DNA of 64,000 nt from Leishmania martiniquensis (lineage: Eukaryota > Euglenozoa > Kinetoplastea > Trypanosomatida > Trypanosomatidae). This document shows, piece by piece, positions 10,250 through 20,212 of this stretch (position 1 is its first letter; each line of letters begins with the position of its first letter). Below the pieces are notes generated by a model. That model was not told the DNA's origin, made no database searches, and saw only the letters and a program-made list of their open reading frames with translations. The stretch covers positions 381,692-445,691 of the forward strand of contig NC_090168.1 in the NCBI RefSeq assembly GCF_017916325.1. The letters are read 5' to 3'. The position numbers and the translations under genes were made by a program.

Positions 10250-11467
10250 ATGATGCGCTTAACCGGGGTGCTGCGAAAGGCCTCCTCAGCCACGCCGTGG
10301 CCACCGCCACCGCGACTGTTGGTGCTGACCATGATCCCGAACGGCGGCGCGCTCAGCCCGGCTATCCGCATGCTGGGCTACCACCCATACACCTTTGAAG
10401 ACAGCGTGCGCAGGGGTCGCCTGCTGACTCACCCTCAGGAATGGAGTGCGGTTCTGCGTGGGGAGAAGAAGTTCGACTTTGAGGTGCTTGCTGTTCCTCA
10501 GCCTGCGGCATCCACGGCGGCAGAGCGGGCGTTGCCGGGCGACCCTAGTGCGTCAACGACGCCCTCTGCATCGTCGCCGCCCCCGCTCTTCTTCGACTCG
10601 ATGGTGGGCCCCCCTGCCACCGTCGCCTTCGAGGCCATCCTCAAAGAATGCCCGCGCAGCACACGCGTCATTCTGGTGGAGGAGCCGAACAAGCTTGCGT
10701 GGGAGAAGGACATGGAGCAGTTTCTGCGGCCGTTGGTGCGGGAGTGCAAGAAGAGTGCGATGTGGTGGAACGCGCCAAAGCTTCACATGATGTTACTCGA
10801 CATGGTCGACCTGCGCCGGGCACTCATCAAGCCCAGCAGCCCTCGAGGTGGCCGTGCTCGCCCGCCTCCGTCCTCGTCTGCCGCCATGATGGCGCAGAAC
10901 GTGCCCATTTCGAGGCAACACAAGACGCTTAGCCTCTCGGGCGCCCTCGACTTGTTTGAGGAACATGTGAAAGAGGTTGTCCCGCGCGATCGGCTGCTCG
11001 TGTACCGTGTGCAGGATGGGTGGCAGCCGTTGTGCGACTTCTTGCAGGTACCGGTGCCGATGATGCCGGCGACAGCGAGCGGTGCCCCAGCGGAGTCGGT
11101 GGCGTTTCCGCCAGCCTCCACCGGTAGTGATGTCTTTGTATTCATTCACCAAGGATTGAGGAAGAGCTTCACTGTGGTGTTGGTTCTCAGCTTGGCTGCG
11201 CTGGCGCTTGTACTGCTGCTGCTCAGCTCCTTTAGCGAGGAGTACACTGCGTTTTACCGGGACTACCGCGACTATGTCCGCCGCGACATGGAGCCGTACA
11301 TGGATGTCGAGAAGGCTCGCGAAGGCGACGAGTCTGCCCTGACGATGCGCCAGGCGCTGGTCATGATGAAGAAGTCGTCTAAGCGGTTCGGGGAGGAGTA
11401 TGAGGCAAAGGGCGGCTCCGCGGGCACCATGGCAAGTTTGGTGGAGCGCGTCGTCGGATCAAAATGA
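10250..11467 (+). CDS. Sulfotransferase-like P-loop protein (Sulfotransfer_4 type) with C-terminal membrane anchor
   Basis: 405 residues. Its layout follows the Sulfotransfer_4 family. A first beta strand and loop R22-L-L-V-L-T-M-I-P-N-G-G-A-L-S36 sits where the family has a G-L-P-R-T-G-T-T-S-like PAPS-binding loop. It continues through L-G-Y-H-P-Y, then a D-S-M-V-G-P-P-A segment and a C-P-R-S-T-R-V-I-L-V-E-E-P strand. Then comes the helix A-L-D-L-F-E-E-H and the family-typical R-L-L-V-Y-R-V-Q-D-G-W-Q-P-L-C-D-F-L (about 249-266). The binding loop lacks the usual R-T-G-T/K residues, so PAPS use is doubtful. A hydrophobic stretch (about 306-328) predicts one transmembrane helix, followed by a charged tail. 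The start is the first of two adjacent ATGs after the acceptor; longer in-frame starts are disfavoured. Confidence 0.8.
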   Translation: MMRLTGVLRKASSATPWPPPPRLLVLTMIPNGGALSPAIRMLGYHPYTFEDSVRRGRLLTHPQEWSAVLRGEKKFDFEVLAVPQPAASTAAERALPGDPSASTTPSASSPPPLFFDSMVGPPATVAFEAILKECPRSTRVILVEEPNKLAWEKDMEQFLRPLVRECKKSAMWWNAPKLHMMLLDMVDLRRALIKPSSPRGGRARPPPSSSAAMMAQNVPISRQHKTLSLSGALDLFEEHVKEVVPRDRLLVYRVQDGWQPLCDFLQVPVPMMPATASGAPAESVAFPPASTGSDVFVFIHQGLRKSFTVVLVLSLAALALVLLLLSSFSEEYTAFYRDYRDYVRRDMEPYMDVEKAREGDESALTMRQALVMMKKSSKRFGEEYEAKGGSAGTMASLVERVVGSK

Positions 11468-12274
11468 AGGCGCGCGTCTGTCCACTTCTGGCGGCTACCT
11501 TGGCTCCTGCATCCGTGTGTGTGCCGCTCCCTCCCTCACTCTCCCCCTCGGGCAAAGAATTGAAACGCGCACGCATGCGCTGTGCATCGGATATTTTTGA
11601 GAGCCAAATTGGATTGCACACTTGGCGGCGGGCTGCGGAAGGTTGGGGGTACACTCTTCCCAATAAATGTCTACGCGCGTCGGTACACAAGAAAAAAGAC
11701 GTCAGCGGCAACACTTCCCGGCGCTTCTCCGCCTTCTGAATGAGGTGAGAGGAATCTCTTCTCGGAATGCTTCACGACTCGCTTAGTTGCTGTGGCTGTA
11801 TATCTAAGAGCCCTCTCCGCCTCCTTGTGTGTGTGTGTGACTCGTCTGCTACGCGCGTGGAGGGCTCTCGAGCGCCGTCCTCCCCCCTCCCGCCTCTCTC
11901 TCTTGGACTGACTTGATCGTGTCGGCACTTGCGCTCTCTCTGTCATAGCGCCCCTCCCTCTCTCCCTCTCTCCCTCTCCCCTCGTGCTTGATGCCCAGAG
12001 GAATAACCTATAGAGAACACCGAACCACTTCTACCATTGAAAAGATCGACGCCTGCCCGTACTCAATTCACGCGTGCAAACCCGCGCCGACGCAGACAGA
12101 TAACAACAGCGGGGGAAAGACAGGGAAGTACGACCTCGAGAGGGACTTTGTGCCATCAGGGAAAATACGGGGTGGTTCTATCCCTCGTCTCCACTGCTGC
12201 GCCGCTTACTCCCCTTCTCTTCCTCCGTCTCTCCCCTCTCCCACCGGCATCAAAACAGAGGCACGCGCCGAAGG
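11468..12274. other. Intergenic region
   Basis: C/T-rich spacer with (GT)n near 11826 and a CTCCCTCTCTCCC array near 11950-11985. No gene supported. Confidence 0.7.
12209..12258 (+). promoter_or_regulatory. Putative trans-splice acceptor for the gene at 12275
   Basis: C/T tract 12209-12243, then AACAG ending at 12258, 16 bases before the ATG. Confidence 0.6.
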
Positions 12275-13753
12275 ATGGACAACCCGTTTGAGGACCTGCG
12301 CCCGGCTCTCCGGAGCGAGGAAGATGAGATTCGAAAGGGCGTTTTCAGTCAAGCCCTGCGCAACCTGCAGCAGGCATCCTGGGAGGAGCGGCGTAGGTGG
12401 TGCAAGGCGATTCGAGAAGCCATGACACGCGGTGGGGCAAAGGCCAAGAAAAAGACCACGCCTGCTGCAGCAGTCGCCGAGTCGACCGGCTGTACTGGGC
12501 CCTCCGCGCCCGTTTTTCTCTCTCCGCCAAGCACACTAGCCAATAGCGCGGCATCAGCCTCGCCCCCAATGCCTTCTTCATCTACAGCCACGCAGCCCGT
12601 GCAAGAGGCCGATGCTCTCGTTGGGCAGAAACGCGCACGCATTGAAAGTAGGGCCTCGCCCCCTAGCGCCCCGGCAACGCCACTCCGCGGCCCAGAAGAA
12701 GATGCCTCGCTGCCTTGTGCGCCACCGGCACCTCAGACGGCGCCGGAGCCTAGCTTTGTGGACACGCGCTCGTCTCTGACGGTCGTTAGCACTCTAGCAC
12801 AAGGCGAGTCGCCATTGACTGCAGTCGCATCAGACTCAGAAGCGGAAGAGAATGAAGAATCGGTGAAGGAGTACATTGCAGCCTACATGCGCAGCCTTCT
12901 CGACCGAGTCGTTGGCACCGGCATCGACAACCTTGCTGTGCCTGCCCTCAAGGTGCTGTGCATGATGCTGGGCATTCGGACTGAGGTATCGAACAAGTTG
13001 GGTTTGTACAGCGTACTGGCGAACTTCTACTTCAGCAAGTGCGCAAAGCTCGGCAAGCGGGTGAGCCGCGACACGGTCTTTGAGCGGCATATGGGGCAGG
13101 AGGTGAGCATGCTGAAGCAGCTGCCGTCAGTGTCGTCGCCATCCGGCCGCGCGCAGAAAAGAGTGGCCGCAGCGGCGCCGGAAAAGGCGGCGATTACTGT
13201 CGTGAATTCAGTCACCGCCCTTTCGGACAAGGCGGTAAGGCCTAAAGTTGAAAGTGAAGAAAGGGTAATGCGGAGGGGAATGTCTTCGGCCCCGCTCCCC
13301 AAGCCCATACGTGCAGTAAAGACGGCGCGGCAACCCGACCCGACCACGGAGCATTATCTCAAGTACGAACACTACACCGACGAATCGCTTGAGAACGACG
13401 CGGCGGTAACAGCGCCAGGGAGCGGCCACCAATATGATGGCGACATCGTCTTCCAGCAACCCGTGTTCGCGCGGCAAAGCAAGAATGCAGTTGTGCCGTC
13501 GCACATGGCGAAGTACGCGGGGCCGGGTGCAGGAGCCGAGGAAAGCGAGTCGTGGTCCTTGCCGCTGCTCGAGCGCAAGGTCGCCTCCATCGTCCAGCTG
13601 TACGACCCCGTGACGGTGGCGATTGTGGTGAAGAAACTCTCGCTGATGGGCTACCGTGACGGCGGTGCGGAGTCGCTGGTGGAGCAGATCTTGCGACGCT
13701 TCCACGAGCGTCAGCTCATCTTTTACGACAACGGTATCGCCTACCTTATGTGA
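12275..13753 (+). CDS. Unrecognised trypanosomatid-type protein
   Basis: 492 residues, three parts. Residues 1-50 are a charged helical N-terminus (…L-Q-Q-A-S-W-E-E-R-R-R-W-C-K…). Residues about 55-185 are Ala/Pro/Ser low complexity. Residues about 190-285 form a helical domain (E-Y-I-A-A-Y-M-R-S-L-L-D-R-V, then L-K-V-L-C-M-M-L-G-I-R-T). After a second flexible stretch, the last 65 residues form a compact hydrophobic domain (L-P-L-L-E-R-K-V-A-S-I-V-Q-L-Y-D-P-V to the C-terminal I-A-Y-L-M). I recognise no named family. The alternation of disordered and short folded parts suggests a scaffold or nuclear protein, but that is only inference. Start: first ATG after the acceptor. Confidence 0.85.
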   Translation: MDNPFEDLRPALRSEEDEIRKGVFSQALRNLQQASWEERRRWCKAIREAMTRGGAKAKKKTTPAAAVAESTGCTGPSAPVFLSPPSTLANSAASASPPMPSSSTATQPVQEADALVGQKRARIESRASPPSAPATPLRGPEEDASLPCAPPAPQTAPEPSFVDTRSSLTVVSTLAQGESPLTAVASDSEAEENEESVKEYIAAYMRSLLDRVVGTGIDNLAVPALKVLCMMLGIRTEVSNKLGLYSVLANFYFSKCAKLGKRVSRDTVFERHMGQEVSMLKQLPSVSSPSGRAQKRVAAAAPEKAAITVVNSVTALSDKAVRPKVESEERVMRRGMSSAPLPKPIRAVKTARQPDPTTEHYLKYEHYTDESLENDAAVTAPGSGHQYDGDIVFQQPVFARQSKNAVVPSHMAKYAGPGAGAEESESWSLPLLERKVASIVQLYDPVTVAIVVKKLSLMGYRDGGAESLVEQILRRFHERQLIFYDNGIAYLM

Positions 13754-15745
13754 GCTGTACATCACTGCCCCCCTCCCCTCCCCTCCCCCATTCCCATCAA
13801 CGGCGCCCCTCCGTGTCGTTGAGCCTTCACACGTTTTTCTTTGTACCGCCTTTCCTATGGTCTCTGTGCGACGCTTTTGGCAGCGGCAGCGGCGGTGGCG
13901 GTGGAGGGGGAGGGGGGAGGCGCACTATGCACTTCGGTACACACCAATGGGGCGCTTGCGTTCTTCGCCTCTGCGCCTCATTCTCTTTCCGCGTGCCTCG
14001 ACCCTTTTCCTCTCTGTTTCTGCGTGCGGCAGGAAAGAAGAGGAGGAGGGGGGCGAGAGGGAGGAAGCATTTGTGTGTGTGTGTGTGTGGGGGGGTCGGG
14101 TGGGATGGGGGTGGTGGTGGCAAGTGAAATTATGGACATGGTGCGGAGACGCGGTGGGAGGGCTGTGGAGACCTACAGGGCCGTGAAATCGCTCTTTTTC
14201 CATGGATCGCTGACGATTTATTCCATTCGCTTCTCTCTCTTTCCCTCTCTAAAATTGTTCGACTGCCACCATTCGTCAATTTTTTAAGCCCATAGATATG
14301 CTCCAGGTGCCGTGGAGGTTGTCGTGATGAACACACCATGGCCGGGCTCCAGAGGGGCGACGCTCTCTGATTTCGGCGCTTTTTGGGAGTGGGGGTCGGG
14401 GCAGAGGCGGGCGCCCCTCCCCCTTCTCTCTTCTCTCTCTTTTTTCTTTATTATGGTGTTGTGCCTCGTGAATTGGTGCGCATGCTTTCCCCTCTTTGCC
14501 CATCTCTCCAGTGTCACCCGCGATGCTCAGTTGTTGTCCGTGTGCGTTTCTTTTTTTTTCGTACAAGGTTGCCGTGGTCTCTTCACCGCCACGCCCCCGT
14601 CCGCCTCCACACCCACACGCCCACATACACACGGCGAAGACCTTCACAAGAGCAAAGGTATTTGTGTGTCTTGGTGTGTAGGTGCGTGCTGGCCTGCGCG
14701 TCTTGTTTCTCATCATCAGACTGTACATCAAACCGGCGGACGAGGGTTGTTGGAGGGGGCGGGAAGGGAAAGCGGTTGTCGTGTGTGCACACCCACACAC
14801 ACACACACGACAGAGAGGAGGCACCAGGGCAACGAGCTGACGATCAACTAAGCAGAGGTATCGCTGCACCCTTTCGGACCACTTCTCTTGGCTGTGCTCA
14901 CGCTTCGCCGCTTAGAAGTCGATCATGTGAACAACAGCGCACTTGCTGTCATATGCGCCACCTCAGTTGAAGGGGGGGGGAGGGTGCGAGTGTAGCCACT
15001 GAGCACCCGGATCGCTGCACTTCTCCAATCACGGACGTGGTTGCTACCCCGCTAGCCGCCACGCGCGACGTCGCCGTCTCCGCTTTCAGGGCCGTTCTCG
15101 GGATCATTCGCGAATTTCCTTTTTGGCTATTTCACTCCCCTGCATCGACTCCTCTTTTGGCTTCGCGTGCGTTGTTGGGGCGCTGTGAACGCACATACTC
15201 ACGCGTGTGCGCCTGTGCGCCATCTATCGGGTACAGTAGCACATCCACACCCACACGCGAACGAGACCGAGGGGCTAAGGTATGCTAGGAACGCTGGTCT
15301 CTTGAGGAAGACGCACACGCCACACCCACCACTGCCCCTGTACTCATATCTTTCCATTAATATCTATTCACAGGTGGTCGCATCCACCCATTGGTCCACA
15401 CACGGGGTCTCTGACCCGTGCAAGGGTACACACGCACACCAGCACAGAGGCGCACTCATTCAAGGTTCTTCTGCCACTCCCTTTTTCCCCTGCGTCTCGC
15501 TCTCTCTCTCCCTCCCTCGCCGCGCGGACCGAGCAGAGAGAGGGGGGACATCTGTCGAAAACGGCGGTAGCTTTGAACAGCCCTTTTTTTTGTGTGGTCA
15601 TCACGGCTGCGGCTGCCTCGCTGTGTACACGCTTTCGTGGCCGTTCTTGTCGCTATTGGTCCTTTGTCTTGGCTATTCTGATTTTTCGTTGGGCGCCGCT
15701 CGAGGCCCCACCCCTCATCCCACTCCACCTTACCACCACCGCAGT

Positions 15746-15791
15746 GTCTCCCCTCTGCCTGCCCCCCCCTCCTTCACCTTCTCCCTCCCAG
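15746..15791 (+). promoter_or_regulatory. Putative trans-splice acceptor for the Get1-like gene
   Basis: C/T tract ending TCCCTCCCAG at 15791. A later, longer C/T tract (15880-15960) has no AG before the start codon; its first AG is at 16017, inside the gene. Use of 15791 gives a leader of about 220 bases. Confidence 0.5.
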
Positions 15792-15852
15792 ACTCGAATA
15801 AAAGTGCAGGCGTATTGCGCGGCCGTTTGCCTCTGCCTGAGGTGCGCGGGCT

Positions 15853-15933
15853 ATGCGTTGGAGCGTGCACCTGCTACCTTCGCTGCGCTGCGTGTCTATT
15901 TTGCCTTTTCCTTCCTCGATCCCTTCTTTCTGA
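15853..15933 (+). promoter_or_regulatory. Possible upstream ORF in the leader of the Get1-like gene
   Basis: ATG at 15853 opens a 26-codon frame that closes at TGA 15931-15933, 78 bases before the main start. It is in the mRNA only if the acceptor near 15791 is used. Confidence 0.35.
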
Positions 15934-16010
15934 TCGTCCTCGCGTTCGTGTCTCTCTGTGTGTGTGTCTGCGCTTGCCGACCTGTACGACTTGCCGTCTG
16001 ACGGATTCAC

Positions 16011-16961
16011 ATGTCCAGCAGCCTTATCTTGATCCATGGAGAGTATGGGAACGGAATGCTGGCACTCACGCTGGCTGCAGCCACCTTCGTCGGGTACGCT
16101 GGCAGTGTGTACTGGGAGCGCACGGTAGCCCCGCGCCTTATTCGATCTCGCGAGCTGGCCTTAGAGCGGGAGATCGCCAAGCTTGAACGGGAGGCGGAGG
16201 AAATCTGCACCACAGCGAATTTGTATGAACACAGCCGTCTTACGCGTAAGGCGTTGCGGCTGCGTCAGGAGCTCCAAGCAGAGCGCCGAAAGCGCCTCGC
16301 ATACGAGTGCTCGGTGGCTCGAGTCGTTTCTACGCTTCTCCGTTGTGTGACCTTCGCTCTCGAGGCGAGTCAGCCTATGGGCGTGGCAGACGCGGGGACC
16401 GCAGCTTCTGGCCCAGCTAGCACGACCAGGGCTGGCAGCAAGCAAAGCTCCTTGCCAGACCCCTCTTGCACAATCGCTACACCATCTTCAATGGAGACCG
16501 ACCGCGCTGAAAGCTCACTCACTGCTCTGCGTCGACGGCGTGTGCTCGGGGAAAGCGCAGTGAACCTACTCTACTACAATGCTGTCACCACGGTCAAGTA
16601 CCTTCTACGCTTTGGCAGCGTTTTGGTGCTTCTGTATATCGTTGGCGATCGGCGTGGGCCCATGGCCGTTCCATCGCTGTTCGAAGGGCCGCTGCAGTGC
16701 TCTGCCGCCAAAGTGCGGGCATCGACTCTCCTGAATTCCTTCACACATCGGACAGTGACTCTCTTTGCGCCTGGAAGTGTCACGCCTCCGGTTGAAAACC
16801 ACGGTAGTGGGACACCGGGTAGTGTCGTTGACGTCACTCGTGGCCGCTTCGCCGCAGCGACTACGTGCGGCGACAATCAGCTCTGTTCGAGCGGCGATCT
16901 CTTGCCGTGGATCTTGGCCTGCTACCTCGCCGCTTACTTGGTTCTGCGCGTTATCGACTGA
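16011..16961 (+). CDS. Get1/WRB-like ER receptor subunit for tail-anchored protein insertion
   Basis: 316 residues. It has the topology of Get1/WRB: a transmembrane helix near 15-35; a long charged coiled coil (about 45-105) that in the family docks the Get3 ATPase; then a pair of membrane helices (about 185-208 and 298-315). Alignable details with human WRB include the coiled-coil turn N-L-Y-E-H-S-R-L-T-R-K (WRB D-E-F-A-R-Y-A-R-L-E-R-K) and G-P-M-A-V-P-S-L-F-E-G-P-L after the second membrane helix (WRB V-P-V-A-V-V-P-S-K-W-I-T-P-L). Residues about 110-180 form a flexible Ser/Thr/Ala insertion absent from animals and yeast, and a second insert precedes the last helix. The predicted role is ER insertion of tail-anchored proteins together with Get3. 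Family assignment is by motif reading. Confidence 0.75.
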   Translation: MSSSLILIHGEYGNGMLALTLAAATFVGYAGSVYWERTVAPRLIRSRELALEREIAKLEREAEEICTTANLYEHSRLTRKALRLRQELQAERRKRLAYECSVARVVSTLLRCVTFALEASQPMGVADAGTAASGPASTTRAGSKQSSLPDPSCTIATPSSMETDRAESSLTALRRRRVLGESAVNLLYYNAVTTVKYLLRFGSVLVLLYIVGDRRGPMAVPSLFEGPLQCSAAKVRASTLLNSFTHRTVTLFAPGSVTPPVENHGSGTPGSVVDVTRGRFAAATTCGDNQLCSSGDLLPWILACYLAAYLVLRVID

Positions 16962-18193
16962 CGGACGGCTGTAGAGTTCACAAGGGCGAATATGCGATGA
17001 GTTAGGAAAGAGTGCCCCCGCAACGGAAGAAGCCGAGGTCCGGGGATAGGAGGGGGGCGAGCGGCAGCAAGCAGGCAAGAACACGATCAAGCGAACACTC
17101 AGGTACACAAAAGTGCTCCGGCTCTCTCTCTCTCTCGACGCTGCGGGGCTCCCCGTGCCGTGGTTTGGAAAGCTCTCCCATACAGCGCATGTCGTGTCAG
17201 CCCCTTGGTTTACTCCGCTTCAGCTGACTCTAGGCATCCTTCTCGTGTCCGAAAGCGGGTCTATGTCTGCTCCCAATCCTGGCCATCCACTGCGCCGACA
17301 CTGCCGCTGGAGCTGCAGCCTCAGCTTCTTCTTTTCTGTTGGCCTAAGAGACGCCCCACTCTCCCATTCGCGCATGTCCATGCTCGGCTTTGCCTTCCGC
17401 ATGTGCCTTTGGGTGTGAAACGTGGTAGGTGTGGCGTAGCGCCGCGGCATGGTGTCCCGGCACGCCGTGACAACGACCACCACGGCGGGGAGGGGATCAA
17501 CAATGTTTTTTGCCAAGACGTGATCATGCAGCTGCTTAAGCGCAGGTGTGCGACTCTGTCTTCAGCACACACAGTGAGAGAGTAAGCGCGCCAAACAAGC
17601 GCACACATGCTGTTCCTGCACTCACAGAAACACTCTTGGTGGCACACGTGCCTCGCGAGAAGAGAATTGCTTCGTCATGCCTCTACATCCAACGCCGCAT
17701 CAGGCAGGTGGGGAAGGGGAACACGGGGAGGGGTGGCGGCGCCTCTTTTGGTGCCCTGTGCCTTTACCATGGAGTACTTGTCTAGTTGCTAGACCTATTA
17801 AAAGGACTGCCACTGCCCCGCCTTACCTTATTCATGTTTTCGTACACTTGTATCTAGCTCCACCTTGCGCATCCTCGCCCATCTTCCCCCCTCCCCCTCA
17901 CCCCACCTGTCTCTGCGTTCCTCTCCCTTTCCCTTCGATCCTGTCGCCCACCCGTCACGATTCTTTTCACGACGTATGCCTGTGTCTCCGCGCGTGCCTC
18001 TGCAGTCGTCAAAAGGGGCGTCTCTTCACCAGTTTCGTCGTGTGTACGCACGTGCGTGTCTGTGTGTGTGTGTGTCTTTTCATCTTCTCGCGCAGAACGC
18101 AGTGTTACACTTGCACACAATCTCAGGTAATCGAGACTTACGTTAGCCTCTTCCTTGTCTTTGTCCGAGCACAGGGTGCTCAACCACACCACT
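16962..18193. other. Intergenic region
   Basis: Spacer with C/T tracts near 17880-17950 and (GT)n near 18058-18075. No supported gene. Confidence 0.7.
18075..18095 (+). promoter_or_regulatory. Putative trans-splice acceptor for the small TIM gene
   Basis: TCTTTTCATCTTCTCGCGCAG ends at 18095. The first ATG downstream is 18194. Confidence 0.6.
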
Positions 18194-18538
18194 ATGCAAC
18201 CGCTACCACCACCAATGACGCCGTACGAGGAGAACATCACGCGGGCGTACCAGTACCTCAACAGCGCCCGAATGCAGTCGGCCATCCTTTTTAGCAGCAC
18301 CACCTTTTGCATTGACCGCTGCCTCGATACACAGGAACTTTACACGCTGATGCGCACGACGAACGCCCCTATCTCTTATCGCCTCCAGAAGGACATGGAG
18401 GAAAAGAAATGCGTGCAAAACTGCAGCGCCAAGTGGGACGAGCTCTTCAACCTGACACTTACAGAAACGAACGAAAGGGCTGTTAATGAGGTGCAAGCGA
18501 ACACCATCTCGAAGATGATGGGGGCGATGCAGCAGTGA
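18194..18538 (+). CDS. Small TIM chaperone of the mitochondrial intermembrane space
   Basis: 114 residues. Carries the twin CX3C signature of Tim8/9/10/13 proteins: C39-I-D-R-C43 and C73-V-Q-N-C77, flanked by predicted helices (Y19-L-N-S-A-R and W81-D-E-L-F-N-L). In the family these cysteines form two disulfides through the MIA pathway, and hexamers escort hydrophobic precursors across the intermembrane space. There is no cleavable presequence, as expected. The loop between the motifs is 29 residues, clearly longer than the 11-16 usual in fungi and animals. I cannot say which Tim9/10/8/13 paralogue it is. The start is the first ATG after the acceptor. Confidence 0.88.
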   Translation: MQPLPPPMTPYEENITRAYQYLNSARMQSAILFSSTTFCIDRCLDTQELYTLMRTTNAPISYRLQKDMEEKKCVQNCSAKWDELFNLTLTETNERAVNEVQANTISKMMGAMQQ

Positions 18539-20212
18539 CCGGGGGACACGCTGCCAGGAAAGGGGGAGGGGTGCTAAGGTGAATGCAAAGTGGTGCCGAG
18601 GCAGACCCGATGTGCTGAAGCGGGCGGGGATCTCAGGAGACACCAGGGATGTTTGGTGTGCCGCATACATTTTGCTGCAGGGTGTGCGGAGAGAAGTGAA
18701 GGGGGGGAATAGGACCCGTTGCGGGTACCGTACTTGACCCCAGCGAGTCTTGCGAGGCCCTCTTTCTCGCTGTTACCGGCCGCATCTCTACCCATTCGCG
18801 CTCGTGCAGATCATCCTTGAAAAACCGAAGACAAAGGATTTGGCCCATTCCGCTCAAGAGGTCGCTTGCCCGACGATGGCGTGCGCGCGCCTGCAAGTGG
18901 GCCATCTCTCTTTCTCTCCCTCTGTGTGTATGTGTGTTCCGTACCTGCGCCTTCTTAATGCTTTTGTAATCCCACAGAAACCGTCGTGCTGATGCATGGC
19001 GAGGGCATAGGCACGACGCTACTTTCTCGTGCGCTCCCCTTTCCTCCTTGCAGGTCGCTTCTGGTCGTTGCGGTGTCCACGGACGGGCATGTGGCAGGCG
19101 CACGGATGTGTAGGTGTTGTGTCGGAGACGAGGTGTTGCGAATGGGCGAAGTCTTCCCCTTCCCACGCGTGCGCTTCCTCGCTGCTTCGTGTACAACTCC
19201 GCTTGGACAGTTTCGTTTTATATTTTTCGCCTGCTCGCGTGTAGCCGTTGGCGTGTCTCGGACGCGTGAATGTCTGGAGATGACATGGGAAGTGCATGCG
19301 CCGTGCCTCAGAAATAAGCCGGCAGCTCTCACCCACCGCCCACATTCAGCGAGGGGGAGGGACACGGACACTTTCAGCGACAAAATAATGGTATGACTGA
19401 GCTCACCTTTCCATTGACTCGGAGGTGCTGCGCCGATGCTCAATCGTCACTCCGCCCCTGCGCCAAGGGATAGCGCAGAACACGGGTGCCCCAGGTCCTG
19501 TGCCCTAACGCGCGCCCATGCACGCACACGCACACACACACACACGTACGTACGTACATACACGAGCTTCCTACCGTGCGACGGGTGGCCTCGAGGAGGA
19601 AAGGGGGGCGTGTCGACCTGCCTTGAGCCGGTGCGAGGTGCGCACCCTGCGCTGCAGTCGGCGTCGACATCTAAGAGGGTGCATTGCTGTCTCGCTCATG
19701 TTGGTTCGCTTCCTTCACCCCTCCCCCTCATGTGCCGCCCCACGCACACCTTCCTCATCTCCTTTCTTCCCATCTTCCCATGCGTCCGCTTCTTCTGTGT
19801 GTTCATGGCCCACTTTCACCACACTCGCTTTCACCTGGCGCGGGCGTCTCTTTCGCTGCTGTGACTTCTCCCGACAACTTGCCGGCACGGCACGCTGTGC
19901 TACGCGATGGGCGGTGCCCACAACTACAAACGCGCCCGCATAAACAAACAGGCCCTCCCCCCCCCCTCACACACGTTTGCGAGATTCCTCGCGGCTCTCT
20001 CTCTCCCTTTTGTTATCGCTTCGTTTGCTGTTTCGCTCATACCCCATTTCCCCAGGCGCGGCAGGATTGCCTCCTGCTGCTCTTCTCTGCCGCCTCGGCC
20101 GCTGCGCATTTTTTTTCTTCTCTTCGCTGATCCTCCTTCGATATTCCACGTACTTCACCATTTCTCAGCACACACACACACACGCACACGAGGAGGGAAG
20201 AAACGATAAAGG
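18539..20212. other. Intergenic region
   Basis: Spacer containing alternating CA/ACGT repeats near 19520-19562, several C/T tracts and a CA array just before the next gene. No supported gene. Confidence 0.7.
20109..20168 (+). promoter_or_regulatory. Putative trans-splice acceptor for the J-protein gene
   Basis: T- and C-rich tract ending TTTCTCAG at 20168. A CA array and then the ATG at 20213 follow, with no intervening ATG. Confidence 0.6.

Larger units (their letters stand above)
13754..16010. other. Long intergenic region with G-rich and GT-rich tracts
   Basis: Contains GGC/GGT-rich sequence near 13880-13920, a (GT)n tract followed by a G-quadruplex-like run (14070-14120), a CA array near 14795-14810, and several C/T tracts. 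Open frames of 150-340 codons here lack ATG starts in good context and are low complexity. No gene supported. Confidence 0.65.

Noticed and set aside
14324..14372. GTGATGA ... CTGA pair resembling a C/D snoRNA
   Set aside because: No convincing D'/C' boxes or terminal stem. The motif pair is expected by chance in this length of sequence.
15167..16186. 339-codon open frame upstream of and overlapping the Get1-like gene
   Set aside because: Composition follows CA repeats and C/T tracts, and it overlaps a gene with recognisable topology in another frame.
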